Origin: Flavobacteriales bacterium
GTDB taxonomy: Bacteria > Bacteroidota > Bacteroidia > Flavobacteriales > BACL11
NCBI GenBank assembly: GCA_018664745.1
Contig: JABJNS010000005.1
Coordinates: 1 to 13,731 of the forward strand
Direction of reading: 5' to 3'
Length of the DNA stretch: 13,731 nt
Shown one piece after another: positions 12,482-13,731 of this stretch (the stretch's first letter is position 1; each line of letters starts with the position of its first letter). The position numbers were made by a program, and so were the translations under genes. The notes below the pieces were generated by a model. It was not told the origin of the DNA, searched no databases, and saw only the letters and a list, made by a program, of their open reading frames with translations.

Positions 12482-13731
12482 ATGCCAAAAAATAATTCAT
12501 TAAAATCAGTACTAATTATAGGCAGTGGACCTATAGTAATTGGGCAAGCCTGTGAGTTTGATTATTCAGGTTCGCAAGCAGCAAGATCATTAAGAGAGGA
12601 AGGAATTGAGGTTTCTTTAATTAATTCTAACCCAGCAACTATTATGACTGATAAGGTTGTTGCTGATCATATTTACTTAAAACCCCTTACTCCTGCATCC
12701 ATAGTTGAGATATTAGAAGAAAGAAATATTGATGCTGTATTACCAACAATGGGAGGACAAACAGCCTTAAACCTTTGTATTGAAGTAGATGAAAAAGGTA
12801 TTTGGGAAAAGTATGGTGTTGATATTATTGGTGTTGATATTGCTGCAATTCATATTACTGAGGATAGAGAACAGTTCCGTAAATTAATGGGAGAGATAGA
12901 TATTCCTGTAGCTCCAGCTCGAATTGCAAGATCTTTTCTTGAAGGAAAGGCTATTGCTCAAGAACTCGGTTTTCCTTTGGTTATTCGTCCTTCATTTACT
13001 CTTGGAGGAAGTGGTGCTTCTTTTGTGCATACAAAAGAGGAATTTGAAGATTTGTTATCAAAAGGTTTACACGCTTCACCAATTCATGAAGTTTTGATTG
13101 ATAAAGCTGTATTAGGATGGAAAGAATACGAATTAGAGTTATTGCGTGATGATAATGATAATGTTATCATCATTTGTAATATTGAGAATTTGGACCCTAT
13201 GGGAATCCATACAGGAGATTCTATTACTATTGCTCCTGCAATGACTTTAGCTGATACTACTTATCAGAGAATGCGTGATATGGCAATCAAAATGATGCGT
13301 TCTATTGGAGATTTTGCTGGAGGTTGTAATGTTCAGTTTGCTGTAAATCCTGATGAATCTGAAGATATAATTGCTATTGAGATAAATCCTAGGGTTTCTC
13401 GTTCTTCTGCATTGGCATCTAAAGCAACAGGATATCCTATTGCTAAGATTGCAAGTAAGTTAGCTATTGGATATACTTTGGATGAATTGAATAATCAAAT
13501 CACAAAAACAACATCTGCTTGTTTTGAACCAACTTTAGATTATGTAGTTGTAAAAATTCCTAGATGGAATTTTGATAAATTTAAAGGTTCTGATATAGAA
13601 TTAGGCCTTCAGATGAAGTCAGTAGGAGAGGTGATGTCTATTGGGCGTTCATTCCAAGAGGCGTTACAAAAAGCTTGTCAATCTTTAGAGATTGGAAGAA
13701 ATGGATTAGGAGCTGATGGAAAAGGAGAAAC
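12482..13731 (+). CDS. carB: Carbamoyl-phosphate synthase large subunit, N-terminal part (cut by window end)
   Basis: The first 416 residues of CarB, open to the window edge, so the gene is incomplete only because the window stops. The start MPKNNSLKSVLIIGSGPIV is followed by GQACEFDYSGSQAARSLREEG, SNPATIMTD, PTMGGQTALNL, the ATP-grasp glycine loop PSFTLGGSG and EINPRVSRSSALASKATGYP. This half (about residues 1-400) makes carboxyphosphate and carbamate from bicarbonate, ammonia and ATP; the missing half forms carbamoyl phosphate for pyrimidine and arginine synthesis. The glutaminase partner carA is not in this window, so it must lie downstream or elsewhere. Confidence 0.96.
   Translation, partial: MPKNNSLKSVLIIGSGPIVIGQACEFDYSGSQAARSLREEGIEVSLINSNPATIMTDKVVADHIYLKPLTPASIVEILEERNIDAVLPTMGGQTALNLCIEVDEKGIWEKYGVDIIGVDIAAIHITEDREQFRKLMGEIDIPVAPARIARSFLEGKAIAQELGFPLVIRPSFTLGGSGASFVHTKEEFEDLLSKGLHASPIHEVLIDKAVLGWKEYELELLRDDNDNVIIICNIENLDPMGIHTGDSITIAPAMTLADTTYQRMRDMAIKMMRSIGDFAGGCNVQFAVNPDESEDIIAIEINPRVSRSSALASKATGYPIAKIASKLAIGYTLDELNNQITKTTSACFEPTLDYVVVKIPRWNFDKFKGSDIELGLQMKSVGEVMSIGRSFQEALQKACQSLEIGRNGLGADGKGE

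Noticed and set aside
1..13731. CRISPR arrays, insertion sequences, phage genes, tRNA or rRNA genes
   Set aside because: No repeat-spacer pattern, transposase, integrase, cloverleaf or rRNA sequence was seen on either strand.

Overview
The window looks like chromosomal DNA of a Bacteroidota bacterium, probably Flavobacteriia-like. It is AT-rich. Most genes are preceded by matches to the Bacteroidota -7 promoter box TAnnTTTG, and purine-rich Shine-Dalgarno sites are largely missing. One protein ends in a type IX secretion (T9SS) sorting domain, and several families have Bacteroidota-type sequences (Tgt, the Mpl-like peptidoglycan ligase, FPV-type small membrane proteins). This is inferred from sequence features, not from a search.

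Layout. 1-782: two tandem paralogous small membrane proteins, separated by a terminator. 811-3178 (minus): a Tat-signal intradiol dioxygenase with a T9SS tail, then an Mpl-like murein peptide ligase; a perfect inverted repeat lies at the dioxygenase promoter. 3253-4304 (plus): a metallo-beta-lactamase-fold hydrolase with a DUF6356-type small membrane protein overlapping its stop codon. 4296-4505 (minus): a small orphan gene with its own promoter. 4599-5522 (plus): a YhcC-type radical SAM protein. 5514-5681 (minus): a 55-residue LiaI/LiaF-like membrane protein that is easily missed. 5737-7428 (plus): the ribosome-associated ABC-F protein EttA, ending in a strong bidirectional terminator. 7590-10466 (minus): tgt, an LptF/LptG permease and a CpcT/CpeT-family protein, probably one transcription direction. 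10541-10843 (plus): RNase P RNA and its terminator, followed at once by the promoter of a secreted protein of unknown function (10886-11803). 11800-12039 (minus): a double-CDGSH iron-sulfur protein. 12170-12328 (plus): ribosomal protein L34. 12482 to the window end: the N-terminal part of carB.

How the genes relate. Much of the window is housekeeping: translation and RNA (rpmH, rnpB, tgt, ettA), envelope (Mpl-like ligase, LptF/G) and nucleotide/arginine precursor synthesis (carB). There is no sign of phage, insertion sequences, CRISPR or a defence island, and I do not see a clearly new multi-gene system.

The points most worth a second look are: the combination of a Tat signal and a T9SS tail on one metalloenzyme; a phycobilin-lyase family protein in a genome neighbourhood with no phycobilisome genes; a Tgt that lacks the three zinc-binding cysteines; several genes whose -7 box lies only 4-5 bases before the start codon, implying leaderless mRNAs, two of them directly behind a terminator; a 26-codon open extension after the cpcT stop; and the short membrane gene at 5514-5681.
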